From: Tigriopus japonicus
Taxonomy: Eukaryota > Arthropoda > Copepoda > Harpacticoida > Harpacticidae
Reading direction: 5' to 3'
Length of the DNA: 64,000 nt
Assembly (NCBI GenBank): GCA_010645155.1
Contig: CM021320.1
Coordinates: forward strand, 9,778,513 to 9,842,512
Below, piece by piece: positions 24,720 to 36,200 of the stretch. Both the position numbers and the translations under genes were made by a program. A model generated the notes under the pieces. That model was not told where the DNA came from. It ran no database searches and was given only the letters and a program-made list of their open reading frames with translations. Every line of letters begins with the position of its first letter. The stretch's first letter is position 1.

Positions 24720-26739
24720 TGATGTGGTGCCTAAAAACTATGTTAATAACTTACAGAAAAAATACAAACGTAGGTACTTTTGTTATGTTCAATTAATGAG
24801 GGGAAGGAGATATTTTTGGTACGTATTAAGTTCATAAAAACATATCGTGTTTTTTCCAACACATCATGGTGCTAATACTATTTGAAACTTAAACTTAATA
24901 CTAAAATCACAATGTTGGAAAGTACATTTTCACAATATTCAATTTCTTTTAGTTTATCCTCCATTAAAGGAATTGTAATTAACATGATTTTCATGTTCTG
25001 GTGAGTGTATAATAGGTCTCTATTGAAGGTCAATTAAACAGATGTAGTACTTTCTTTAAATGACGTTCACATTTATTATACAATGTTGTTTGTCCCTATT
25101 CAATTGTTTCCGAACCAAATATTTCCCATTTTGGCATAATACACCTGGTTTTTCATTTTATTGATTTATATTTTCAGACAAAAGATTGCACTTAATCTAG
25201 AAAGCACTATCATATTGCACAATAGGTGTACCAAATTGCAAAGAGAAAGTATATTGAAGCTAACAAATTATTTCTAAACTAACAACGACACAGAAATGGG
25301 ACATGAAAGTGCAGTAGTTGTTTTATTTTGTTCATATGTCTAGTTCCTTTTCCATTCACATTTTGTGAAAACTATGTTGTGTCACAATGTTCTTTACAAG
25401 TTTTCAAAATTCCTTCATTTTTCTCTCTGCTTTTGTTCCTAACCCACTCTATGATCAATCTTGCTTTCACATCCCGTCGTTATCTAAAGATGTTTTTGCA
25501 TTATTTTACTCAGCCGCAAGTAAAAATGGCACATTACAAATCTCAAGTATCGAAACTATTAAGAAAACATTTCCGAAATGCGGCTGTATATCCTCTAAGG
25601 CTTTATATTTTAGGCTGAAAAAATTATTGTCCTCTCACTTTTCTTGCTCGTGTATTTCCACTCTAAATGAGCCGGTCTGCAGGTAGGCTTCATTTTTCAG
25701 GTGGGTTAGGTCAAAATTCAGCCAGGCAGGCTGAAAAAATGGCTGGCCTGCCACTTTCGCCTGTCCGTGTATTTCCACCCTTAAGAGTCATGAGGTCAGT
25801 TTTTTGAAAGTACTTTCTCGGATAGTACTTCTCGTAAGCTACCTCCTAGGAAGGAGATTAGCAGTACTGCCATTTTTGATTCAGGGTTTATGTCTTTTAA
25901 CTCTCAAAACATCTCTGGCTGTGGTTAGTTTTCAAACCCAAAAACCTAAGCAAGGACCAGCATCGCAATTCCTTGGAAAAAATTGATTTCGAAACGCATC
26001 AGTAGTAACTACTGAAGTGAGTTTTTAAAAGTGCTACCTCAGAGGAAGCTACGATATACCGTAACTTTGTGGAATAGTGGAGCTGTTGCGTTCACTTGAG
26101 CTAGTTCATTGATATATTTACGGTCGGACTGTAAAAGTTTCTTCGTAAGTACGAGCCACCGCACAACGGGTTTCATGAAGACAACTTCTTCAATTAAAGC
26201 AGAGTTCGGCATCATCCAATTAATTATAGCGGAACTTTTCCCAAAATATCTCTCAAATCTGCCTTATACCGTAGACGAAAACAGTCATAGAAATTGTATC
26301 TTTGAATTTAGCTCAAGTACTCCTCGCGTGTTTTTTTGAAGCATGCATTTCTAATTACTTTAGGTTGTTGTCGCAATCGGGATGTCTTTGGAGTTATCTG
26401 AGGACCAACCAACCGGAGGTTTTGGGCTCCCTGTCGAGTCCCGGACACGCTCTTACCAAGGGAACCCGCTGCTTTCATCGAAAAACCTGTTTTATGTTTA
26501 AATATGCTCGCAATAAAACCTCGTTTCCCGGTTAGGCAGTCGAAGACTAACCCTCATACCACGTGTACGTATATTATTTTCTATCTAGACTCATTCGATA
26601 GGGTAAGAGATATTAAGTCATATTATTCTATTATATATCAACCAGAATAGCTTAGGAGAATCGTGACAGTTGTTGTAGAGATTGCTGCAGTTAACCAAGC
26701 ATTATTCCTTTGAATTTTCCACCTTAATCTTTGGTTATT
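24720..26739. other. AT-rich intergenic DNA
   Basis: No supported gene. Around 25800-26100 there are degenerate (A)GCTAC/GTAGC words, and a stretch (GTAACTTTGTGGAATAGTGG) recurs in diverged form near 27207, suggesting an old repeat family. Confidence 0.45.
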
Positions 26740-26747
26740 CCGTAGAT

Positions 26748-26996
26748 CAGGGGTCGGCAACCGGTGGGCCGCGGCCCAAATGTGGGCCCAAGGGTGGTCG
26801 TTGGTGGGCCCAGGTGCTATGGAGAAAGTCCAAAATAGTGGGCCCGAGAGCCACCCATAGTACTGTACTTGTGGGCCCAAAGCTCTTTGACCGCTTATTT
26901 GTGGGCCCCTGAACCTACCAATGTTTGTTTGGTGGGCCCCAGACAACACGAATCAAATTTCGTGGGCCTTAACCCAAAAATGGTTGCCGACCCCTG
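26748..26996. mobile_element. 249-bp hAT MITE, CAGGGGTCGGCAACC type
   Basis: Perfect inverted ends CAGGGGTCGGCAACC/GGTTGCCGACCCCTG and identical 8-bp flanks CCGTAGAT (26740-26747, 26997-27004). The CAGGGGTCGGCAA terminus is a classic hAT signature. The inside has about ten GTGGGCC words at short intervals, in one orientation, and no coding capacity. Confidence 0.93.
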
Positions 26997-27461
26997 CCGT
27001 AGATGCATCAAGCGTCTTTATATGTATCCACTTTGCTCGTCCAAACACCTCCAACTTGGAAGATAACAAACTCCAAGCGACTAATTCTTTACAGAACTCA
27101 ATTTACAATCGACCGTAATTATCATGTAGCTCCTTGATATAAGCTACGAGGTACTTATTTTTGAACTAGCTACTTCGTAAAAGTTTGAGAAACTCACCTG
27201 TTTCAGTAACATTGTGGAATTGTTAAGTTGTTGGGTTCAAAATACAAAAATTGAAAGTCAACATGTATACGGTACGCCACTCCATAAGAAGCATACAGTA
27301 CAATAAAAGCAAAAAGCACATAACCGAAGCTTGTTTATAAGTGTAGGAAACGAGAGAATGAAAAATATAGAAAAAAATGATTCATAAAGTCAAGAAATGG
27401 CAGCACTGACAACTTCACGTACCTCAACCGTAGTTACCTCCGAGGTAGGACATTCAAAAAA

Positions 27462-27925
27462 TCCACCTTCGGACTTTACAGTATAGAGAGAAGATATGAA
27501 AGATATCTTATCATCTATGCATTCAAATGCAGGGACAGACTTTTGTGTCAATGAAAGGCGAGGAATCAGTTGCCAAATAAAATTAAAAAATGTCATTGGA
27601 GATTGTAAATTGATTCGCACAATCAAATCAAATTTCGTAATGTTTAGAGCTCCAACTCTTTACAACTTATTGCCTTGCAATATTAGACGATTTTACATTG
27701 TAATGGACCCACTGAATAGTTTTAAATACGATTTGGACAATTTTCTACAAACTATACTAGACCAACCCTACGTACAGGGAGAAGCACGATCAGCGAATTC
27801 AAACTCGTTATCACTATTTCTATCGAAAGTGACTTTACCTTTTTGCAAGATTGCATAATTCATTTTTATTCTTGCCAGGGATTTCGTACCTGACATCGGT
27901 TAAAAAACCCGTAACAAAAAAAAAA
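27462..27925 (+). mobile_element. 5'-truncated CR1-like LINE, 3' end only
   Basis: Encodes the last part of ORF2 (RRYERYLIIYAFKC, then PTLYNLLPCNIRRFY and DQPYVQGEARSANSN), matching the C-terminus of the 58-kb LINE. The shared 3' tail ACATCGGTTAAAAA..CCCG leads into an oligo-A at 27916-27925. One frame break near 27536 separates the two parts. 5' truncation is usual for LINE insertions. Confidence 0.88.
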
Positions 27926-28285
27926 TGCCGCTTATTCAATTGGTTCAACACTACTTTCACGGTGCCTAACAATGAACAAATTTCTTCGTGGGCCCACACG
28001 TTACACGTGGCCAACCAGTCCTGTGTCATTAGCCAAACCCAATTAACAAACCTTTTACACGTCCTGAAAGTGCCAGCCCCAGGGCGAACCAAATGCCAAC
28101 TTTTCGTGGGCATGGCCGTATCAACTCTGGCTGCTGGAGTAGGAGGATATATATTTGGAGATTTGCATGGGACCTCGCAAAGCGATATCCAGCTTCTCAA
28201 AAATCAGGAGCATCTTATACAGGTCTTTCGTGGATCGGAGCATATCCTGAAGCTTCAAGGGATGCACATTGAAAGGCATAGGTAA
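27926..28285 (+). pseudogene. Unrecognised reading frame after a LINE tail
   Basis: An open frame of about 120 codons. It encodes a polar part with several Cys, a hydrophobic Gly-rich stretch (VGMAVSTLAAGVGGYIFG) and a heptad-like helix (SDIQLLKNQEHLIQVF). A hydrophobic segment followed by a coiled coil is reminiscent of the envelope-like genes of some LTR retroelements, but the similarity is only structural. It is probably a fragment, since stops follow in all useful frames. Confidence 0.22.
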
Positions 28286-28639
28286 GTACTCAATGACCGA
28301 TCAGTCTGGCCGAAATTATTGCTCACAAAGTCGGTGTTTTTGTTTCGCTCTTTGTTATGGCAACATAGGCCACTCAGCAAACCATCCGTATCATGGAAGT
28401 TACCGCAACGCTAAAATTATCAGACAGTTTATCACCACAATTTTTTCCTGGTCGAATAATTTTGGAGAAACTCTCACATCTCCAACTCCATCTTCTCTCA
28501 AAACCTATCAATTGGCACCTACCACTGTCTTGGATGTTTTATGCTGCAAGCATAGCCATCTAGTTTTTCAAAACGGTACCATCAGAATTGCCTTTTATCT
28601 ACCGATTATATCCAAATCTGAAGAATTTGAGTTTTTTTA

Positions 28640-29280
28640 ATATAATGGATATCCTATCGCAGGCAAAATAAGCAGCTATTTTATCCAGTCAGAGTCGCCT
28701 GAGAACAAGTTGATAGGCCCACAATTTTCTATGAAAAGTTTTCTTTTCTGAACTTAGACAAACATAGCACCAAAAGACACTTTACAAATATTAACCAAGC
28801 AAAGCAAACTTGCTGAAATTTCCAATTTTATGGCGAAAATACATGAAGTTTGCAAAAAAAAACTACTTCATTTTCCAAATTTTATCACCTCAATTTTCAC
28901 TTGTCATTCAATAAAGTGCTCCAAATTACGTGGGTCTGTAAGGAACGTAACTTGAAAGGGCTATTTCAAAAGAGGTTTTTGATTCGATTATGAATTATTA
29001 TTGATTTGAGTTGCTGCTACAATCAGGTCTGCAACAATTTTCCTTGTTATCACAGTTGTTGAGATCAAAGATTCTTTGGGTGTCAAATGACTCACAACAA
29101 GCTGGTCACTCTGTTTATTTAGCTGGAGAAGTCGTTTTTCAATTCCAAAGACTTTTGAGACCAGTTTTGAAGTTGAAAAATACTGCCGCAAATTTATTTC
29201 ATTTTTCAAAATCGGTTAAGGTCAAATTTCCAATTGCATCCTTCGTCAATGTTGAGGAAGAAGAGCCATTCTAAATTGAT
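28640..29280. other. AT-rich DNA, no supported gene
   Basis: Only short frames with no family resemblance are seen on either strand. Confidence 0.4.
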
Positions 29281-29331
29281 CTGTGGAATAGATTTCACTA
29301 ATATTTCAGAACAGCACCGACCTTAGTACAT

Positions 29332-29694
29332 TCAAAAGTCAAAGGAAAGAAAATTTCTTCCAAACCAAGCCAACCATTCATGGGCTGGTGGTTCATCCAT
29401 TTGACGATGTTCCATCCACTGAAATCTAATCCCAATGCCCATTGGCCATTCAAAGTGTTGTCTGTAGGGCAGAAAGGACCACAAATCTTCATATTCAACC
29501 TCAGCAGCCAACTCCTTCTCATACTTTTGTTTGACCCTGGTCAATCGTCGACGGATCCTCTCGGCCCTTTTAGCTTTGCGTAACTTTTCTTCCACCAATG
29601 CTTCCATTTTATTTTTTAACTTCGCCAATTCCTCCAACTCCAACGACCAACCACTCTCTTGGCAATCCACTGATGGTTTTGAGGAGAGTTCCAT
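29332..29694 (-). pseudogene. Duplicated 5' half of the unknown coiled-coil gene
   Basis: A 120-codon frame starting MELSSKPSVDCQESGWSLEL, identical in protein to the other copy over its first 110 or so residues. It has a Lys/Arg/Glu-rich coiled coil (KNKMEALVEEKLRKAKRAER) and a Trp-rich end. The frame runs out of the duplicated block into unrelated DNA and stops, so this copy lacks the 3' part of the gene. Confidence 0.5.
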
Positions 29695-29992
29695 TGTGAA
29701 GTGAGCTATGTTTAAACTATAAAAACCACCCGTTCAGACGCGCTCAACTTCGGCCCAATAACCAAATGCTTCAGTTAATGTGGTTTCTATTTAAAAGAAC
29801 ACAATCACATTTGACAAAAAGATCATTTACCAAGCATATTCAATCAGACTTACAAACATATTGGTGGTTCAGACTCACAACCGAAACTGACCATGTGGTC
29901 TCTGAAGTACAGACATTAGTGCTAACGCACACAAAATTCAACCAATTAAACGTGCAAAATGTGCTAATGAGGTTAGGGCTAAAATGACATTT
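29356..29992. repeat. Tandem partial duplication, copy 1
   Basis: Nearly identical to 30600-31241; the two copies lie about 1245 bp apart in direct orientation. It covers the 5' coding half of the minus-strand gene and a plus-strand frame. The few differences include indels that break the plus-strand frame in this copy. Confidence 0.93.
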
Positions 29993-30003
29993 ACACCGTC
30001 CCC

Positions 30004-30937
30004 TTAACTGACACATAATGGGGCAATTAAACCATCAAATTTCATGTCTAAGTTCCAAAATTCAAGCTCTGATCCAGACCATTGTAGTGTCCATTTATTC
30101 AGGGCTGTCCAAGGTGGGCCACTAACACATTCCAACGGTCTGGCTTCTTCATGATCGATTACTGGGCTCACAGCATCCCAGTTACAATGTAAATCACGAA
30201 AACGCAATAACTCACTTGTGTCATTTGAATCTAATAATTGATCAACCAAATCAGGCATCAACAAATCCTTCGGTGTTGGGACACAATTTGCTTCATGGAA
30301 CAACCTTTGTGGCTTCTTCAATTCCAACAAAATCCACAACTCATCCTCTGATATCAAGTGTCCGTTCAATGATCTTGACTCGTCTTCCAATGATCTTGAC
30401 TCGTCTTCCAATGATCTTGACTCGTCTTCCAATGATCTTGACTCGTCTTCCAATGATCTCGACTCGTCTAAAGTAAATCGATTCCATTGCCAAGAGCTAC
30501 CGGCCCCTGTATCAGTATCAACATCCATGATCTTGGAATCACCATTCATTAAGCTTGAATCTTCAAATGGCACGTGTTTTTCACCCAAAGAAACATGGTC
30601 CTCCAAACCAAGCCAACCATTCATGGGCTGGTGGTTCATCCATTTGACGATGTTCCATCCACTGAAATCTAATCCCAATGCCCATTGGCCATTCAAAGTG
30701 TTGTCTGTAGGGCAGAAAGGACCACAAATCTTCATATTCAACCTCAGCAGCCAACTCCTTCTCATACTTTTGTTTGACCCTGGTCAATCGTCGACGGATC
30801 CTCTCGGCCCTTTTAGCTTTGCGTAACTTTTCTTCCACCAATGCTTCCATTTTATTTTTTAACTTCGCCAATTCCTCCAACTCCAACGACCAACCACTCT
30901 CTTGGCAATCCACTGATGGTTTTGAGGAGAGTTCCAT
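30004..30937 (-). CDS. Unknown gene with coiled coil and 7-residue repeats
   Basis: Two overlapping frames seem to belong together. The first (30937 down to about 30740) encodes a charged coiled coil; the second (about 30740 to 30004) encodes a Trp-rich stretch, an acidic region, five tandem copies of LEDESRS-like heptads (30362-30470) and a C-terminal part with NGHLISEDELWILLELKK. A frame change near 30740 is needed and is shared by both duplicate copies, so it may be an unrecognised intron or a frameshift older than the duplication. I recognise no family. It could be a host gene, an exapted or captured sequence, or a pseudogene. Confidence 0.4.
30362..30470. repeat. 21-bp coding minisatellite
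   Basis: Five tandem copies of ATGATCTTGACTCGTCTTCC plus one base, giving heptad repeats (LEDESRS) in the minus-strand protein. Copies are almost identical. Confidence 0.92.
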
Positions 30938-31241
30938 TGTGAAGTGAGCTATGTTTAAACTATAAAAACCACCCGTTCAGACGCGCTCAACTTCGGCCCA
31001 ATAACCAAATGCTTCAGTTAATGCGGTTTCTATTCAAAAGAACACAATCACATTTGACAAAAAGATCATTTACCAAGCATATTCAATCAGACTTACAAAC
31101 ATATTGGTGGTTCAGACTCACAACCGAAACTGACCATGTGGTCTCTGAAATACAGACATTAGTGCTAATGCACACAAAATTCAAACCAATTGAACGTGCA
31201 AAATGTGCTAACGAGGTTAGGGCTAAAATGACATTTACAAA
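30600..31241. repeat. Tandem partial duplication, copy 2
   Basis: Partner of 29356-29992. It includes the start of the minus-strand gene, a short divergent spacer with TATAAAAACC (30960) and the plus-strand frame at 31009. Confidence 0.93.
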
Positions 31242-31335
31242 CATGATAAACAAAAATATGGGACCCAAAGTGAACAATGACAATGATCAAAGAAGAAGGG
31301 CACAGAAGCCAAAGAGAACCCCACCCCAAAAGTAA
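31009..31335 (+). CDS. Small basic open frame, divergent from the coiled-coil gene
   Basis: A 108-codon frame starting 49 bp after a TATAAAAA. Its product is basic and ends QRRRAQKPKRTPPQK. The equivalent frame in the upstream duplicate is broken by an indel. No family is recognised. Because it shares DNA with the duplicated region it may simply be a fortuitous frame. Confidence 0.25.
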   Translation: MLQLMRFLFKRTQSHLTKRSFTKHIQSDLQTYWWFRLTTETDHVVSEIQTLVLMHTKFKPIERAKCANEVRAKMTFTNMINKNMGPKVNNDNDQRRRAQKPKRTPPQK

Positions 31336-31908
31336 TGAAGCCGATAATAAGCATAAATGCCATATAACGTTTCTAAATATTTCAAACTTCAAAAAAATAT
31401 GTTTGTTTCATGAATTAAAGTTGAATGGTTCCCTTTTTAGAACCAAAGAGATAATGGCCAACGTTAGCAAGGCTCAATTTCGGAGGCTCCTTCCTCTTGT
31501 TAAACATTTCATTGCGACCAAGTTATGAGATCCGTTACTTTTCCCTCTCAAATTCGGATCTCAACGTAGCACGTTAGCGCTTTCTAACGTCAAATGCCAT
31601 CATTTGATGACTGTGAACTTTTAAAAGTAAGCTATCGGTTCAAGGTCCATTGGAACTAACGTGAAAGATTGTCGAGCTCTTCTCGAAGAGCTCTTTCTCG
31701 AAGATTGAAATATATTGGTTAAGCTTAAATCAAACCCATCATATATCAACGTCAAAAATTATTGAAGATTAGTCTCTCTTGGAAGAAGACGCCTCGAAAA
31801 GAAAAAAAATGATTATTGATTTGGTTCAATTGTGAGTCGATTATAGCCAGAATCCTGCCAGAATGCACCCGTCGTTTCGAAGCTTACTCCCAACGCCCGT
31901 GTTATCAT

Positions 31909-33000
31909 TAGGGCTGCACATTTCATGAAAATGCATTTTATTTCACTGTTTCCGATTTCTATGCATTTTTTCATTACAGTATTTTGGTTGATTTGCATTT
32001 TTTGCATTTTTTTGGCGTTTTTAATCGAAATTTGGTGCATTTTCTGGCACTTTTCTCTTTCATTTGCATTTTTGGGCCTTGTTGAAATTTGATGTTTTCC
32101 CAAATTGTTAAAGAATATTCTTTTCCTTTGACATTTTTCACCAAATTTAACAACTTTCCTTTCTTTTTCCCATTGGGATGCTTGGCTGTTATTGTTTTTC
32201 AGTTGAGGTTTTCATGATCAATTACATCAATTCACTCCTCAAGTACAATTTCTTGATAGTATGAAAGATATACAGTATTGCAAATAAGGAAGAGAAAGAT
32301 TTTTAAGCACCACGTTGGAAAACTTCTAGCTGTAACTTTAAGATTTCTCGTTGACATTTGTATTTTAAGTATTTCCAATAGTTTTTCACTTAAAGAATAA
32401 ATCTGTGAGTACAAATCTGTTCCAAGTGCCGACCTTTAAAACCCAAAATTAGTGATGGACGGAAAGGGCTCATAACCGAAACTGAAATTTCGGCCGAAAA
32501 GAAGGCTTAACCGAAACCGAAACCGAAGCCGAAACCGAAAGCAGCTGACTGCAAAATTGTATAAATTCAAAATACACCTTAAAAATCGATTTGCTCATGT
32601 GTTCGATGTTGGGTAGTCGCAAATTTTGAAAAATCGGGAAACTTAAATTTCAGAGGTTTTTGGACGAAAATTTTTTCGATGTTGTTGTCAACAATGTTGT
32701 GGCAAACAGTGTTGTGCACTTTCGGTCCATCACTACCGAAAATGCAATGCTATACTACACTTACAACAATCTAATAAACGACCATTTAATAATTTGATAT
32801 TTTTTTTAGTGGGAAAACAAGAATCATGAATGTTTTCAATGGTCTATATGGCCCTTTCTTTTGATTTGTTCATCCGATGATATTTAATTTACTCCAAATG
32901 TTCCTCATCTGTGCACTCTTTTTGCATTTTCTTTTGCATTTTTGGCATTTTTGTTGCCTTTTTTTTTGACGTTTTTATTTGCATTATTTGTGCAGCCCTA
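31909..33000. mobile_element. 1.09-kb hAT-like MITE carrying a nested MITE
   Basis: Ends TAGGGCTGCACA and TGTGCAGCCCTA are perfect 12-bp inverted repeats. The flanks are GTTATCAT (31901-31908) and TTTATCAT (33001-33008), an 8-bp duplication with one mismatch. Interior subterminal regions consist of TTTTTTGCATTTTT words in both halves. There is no transposase frame. Confidence 0.82.
32450..32735. mobile_element. 286-bp hAT-like MITE nested in the previous one
   Basis: Ends TAGTGATGGACGGAAAG and CTTTCGGTCCATCACTA (17-bp inverted repeats, one mismatch). The flanks are CCCAAAAT and CCGAAAAT (8 bp, one mismatch). Inside is a short (CCGAAA)n-like run at 32508-32540. Confidence 0.8.
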
Positions 33001-33220
33001 TTTATCATTGACGCCTCTGAAGTGGTGGTAACCATCACAACTCTACAGTAAATAAGTTGAAGCTAAAAAAATAGAAATGTGAATGATTTTCATCGAGCAA
33101 CAGCCGACCATATCCACCGGCAACTTTCGACACTCATTTGAACATGGCTCAGTACTATATCCTATTTTAAGTCACGTAATGTGAAAGCGAATTTTGTAGA
33201 AATAATCGAATAAAAATGTC

Positions 33221-33226
33221 TTTATT
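33221..33226 (-). terminator. Poly(A) signal touching the stop of the helicase-PARP gene
   Basis: On the minus strand AATAAA starts one base after the TGA stop (33230-33228). If used, the 3' untranslated region would be only a few tens of bases. Confidence 0.45.
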
Positions 33227-33227
33227 A

Positions 33228-36200
33228 TCACACAATAACATCTTGGACAAAGTGATAAATCAAGAAAGGATGAAATTGGCTGGAATTTTTTACAATAACC
33301 ATTTTGCCATAGCCATCACCACATTTCGAAACACATTTGGACTGAAACTGAGGCCATTTCATGTTTGGTCCTGCGTATTCGTTTCCAGGCAAAACTTTGA
33401 ACAATATCAAGGCCTCCCCATAACCTAAACTGACCTTGGGGTATTCGGAGAAGTAGAGGCCTTCCCCATGAGCAAATCGAGATGAATGTTGAAGGCTTAG
33501 ATTGGTTTTGAGGATACTATCCACATTGGATGGTTTAGTCCCATGAAAGGCCAAAATCTCATGGTCAGGAATTCCGGCTTTCTTGAAGTCGATCTTTTGA
33601 TTTTGGAACGCCATTTCGAGCACAGGGTTAGAGACATATTCGATCGACTCGATTTTCTTGTGGGTATTTTGGCCACTTCGGTAAAAGGCTGATTCCGCAA
33701 TGCGAAACAACATATCATCGGGATTCGAGCTTTGGAAATGGCGTGAGGGTTGCAATACCTTTTGGATTAGACCACTTCTAATGGGGTGGACTAAGTCTGG
33801 CTTGATAACTGATTGCTCAGTGGTGAAAAAATGAATGATGTACTTGGCATAAGCCTGAAACGTGTTGTAAATCACGAACTCGTCATTTCTCACTTCACTT
33901 CCACGAGGGGCAAAAACTGAATCACACTTGAGCTTGGCAAGTCTTACTCTAGTCATGGAGGGGTTGGCCTTATAAAGATTGTGGGATTTGCCCAGAAACA
34001 CTCGACAAAGAAGGAGCTTATTGGAATTCTTGGTATAGATGTTTTGGGCACTTTTGGAGGAATCAGTGGCAAAGTAAATGCCTTGACCAAACATGCCTGG
34101 TTTTTTCCCCTGTTTTGGACGTCCTGGCATTCGAAAACCCTCCTTGGAAATCTGAAGGATCCTTTCATCTGATGTTCCATGGAACTTGAGATCTTCAAAG
34201 GTCCCGAAACCTTGGGATTTGACTTTCTCGTATTGGATCTCAAGGTTCAAGTTTTGCACCAATTGAATCCGGGTAATCACAGGATTCCAACTGTGCATGG
34301 CTTGGACATATTTGGTCACTTGATCTTGAACTTTGATGTACTCTGGATCAGATTTGTCCAAGTCTGTTAACTTGTAGTCGCTAGTTCGCGCTTTCATCTT
34401 TAGTTTTTTGGCCCTTTTTTTAGCCCTCTTTCGGAATTGATCGATTTCTTCTTCGCATTGCGGACAAGAACCTTCATCACAATTCATGCCACATTCGTTG
34501 TAACATGGATGCCCACAAGAGCGGAGTTTTCCAACACAAGGAGATTTGCATTTGACATCGAGTTCTGTCTGCCAACATTCCCGCAACAGAAGATGATTGC
34601 AAGAGCCTGTGAATTTGATTTCAAACTTGCACTTCATATTCCCATTGCAAGGTTTCTGGATTGGCGACTTATGCTTGCATTCTGGATACGAAAAATCCAC
34701 TTTTGTTGTGCATGACTTGGCCAAATGGTCATGGTCTATTCCACATTGGCTTTTACAAGGATGCTTTTCTTCGCAATCCATGAGTTTGGTACATGGTTCC
34801 TGACATCTAATTTCTCTTGTCTCCTTTGAACATGGTGCAATCATTGAATGACCACATTTAAGTACTTTTAATACAGGTTCCAAGCATTTCAAATGCTCAA
34901 TTTCCATCCAACAAAACCTCATGACATCATGCTGACATGATGGGAAGGTATCTCTTACTTTATCCAAACATTTATCATGTTTATGCTTGGGAAAACAAGT
35001 TTGGTTACAAGTGTGTGACTGGCAAGGAAAGAGGTCCCCACAAACTTGGGAACAAAGCTTGGATGGATTTCGAACGAGGTCAAGGTCTTCCAATTGGCTT
35101 GCATCAAGGTAGGAGGGATGCTTCCGACATTGTATGGGTAATTTAGGCCCCAAACAGCCCCGATCCTTCATGGCTTGAACGAAAGGACGCCAAATGGTGG
35201 CGCCTGTTCCACGAATCAAGGTCTCTTCGTTTCCTACGAGGTAAAATCCGCATTTAGCCCGAGATTGAAGCACACATCTGCGATTCAAAGAGTTTAGAAA
35301 CCCAATGTTGCCTTCTTGGTTTGAGCGTACTAGTGAGACAATGATGACATCGTTTTCATCGCCCTGGAACATGTCAATGGTCTGTACAGAAATTTCGGTT
35401 AATCGTTTAGTACGAATCAATTCCACTTGGGACATGTATGGTGCCAAAATGGTAATCTTTTGTGGAGCAACCCCGCATTTAGTAAGGAATTCGGCCAAGG
35501 CAATCACCAAGTTAGCCTCAGCAGAATTGATTTTGGAACCTTTTTTGTTGCCATCCTCCATATGTCGGTGAGTCCAAAAGAACATGGATTTCGCCATGAA
35601 TTCTGGCGGATTGTTTCCCATCACATGATTCATGTTTGTTTGATATTCAGGGTAAATGTCCGTTAAAAGCTCGGCAAACTCGGGTCGCATTCGACTTTGA
35701 TTGGTGAGCGTTTGGTAGGGGAACTTGGATCGAATCAGCCTCTCCATCATGGAAACGTCAAACTGATAATCGGTGACCAAGGGATAGGTTGCCACGTTTG
35801 GTCGCAATTGTTGGTGGTCGCCAATCATGATGAGATGCTCCACGTGCTCATTCAGACACGCAAACAATTGAGGTTCCAAGACTTCCGCAGCTTCTTCAAT
35901 AATCACCACTTTGGACCTCAGTTGTTGAAGCAATTCACTATTCATATTGGCACCCGTGATGGTCATCCCCACGATTTGCTTGCTTGCCAAAATGTCAAGT
36001 TTTTTCAAGTTCCGATTTTTTTCCAATTCTTTGCGACAACTTTCAATTTCATCAATCGTTTCCTGAAGTGTTTCGTCAATTTGAGATTGGGTGAGAGCAT
36101 AAATGAGTTGGTGTCTNNNNNNNNNNNNNNNNNNNNNNNNNNNNNNNNNNNNNNNNNNNNNNNNNNNNNNNNNNNNNNNNNNNNNNNNNNNNNNNNNNNN

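Noticed and set aside
24720..26640. Several 60-100-codon frames
   Set aside because: Short, AT-rich, no domains, no splice pattern linking them.
27926..28285. A retroviral-type envelope gene
   Set aside because: Only a hydrophobic stretch plus a heptad-like helix is present; no cleavage site, no paired conserved cysteines that I can place, and no adjoining LTR element.
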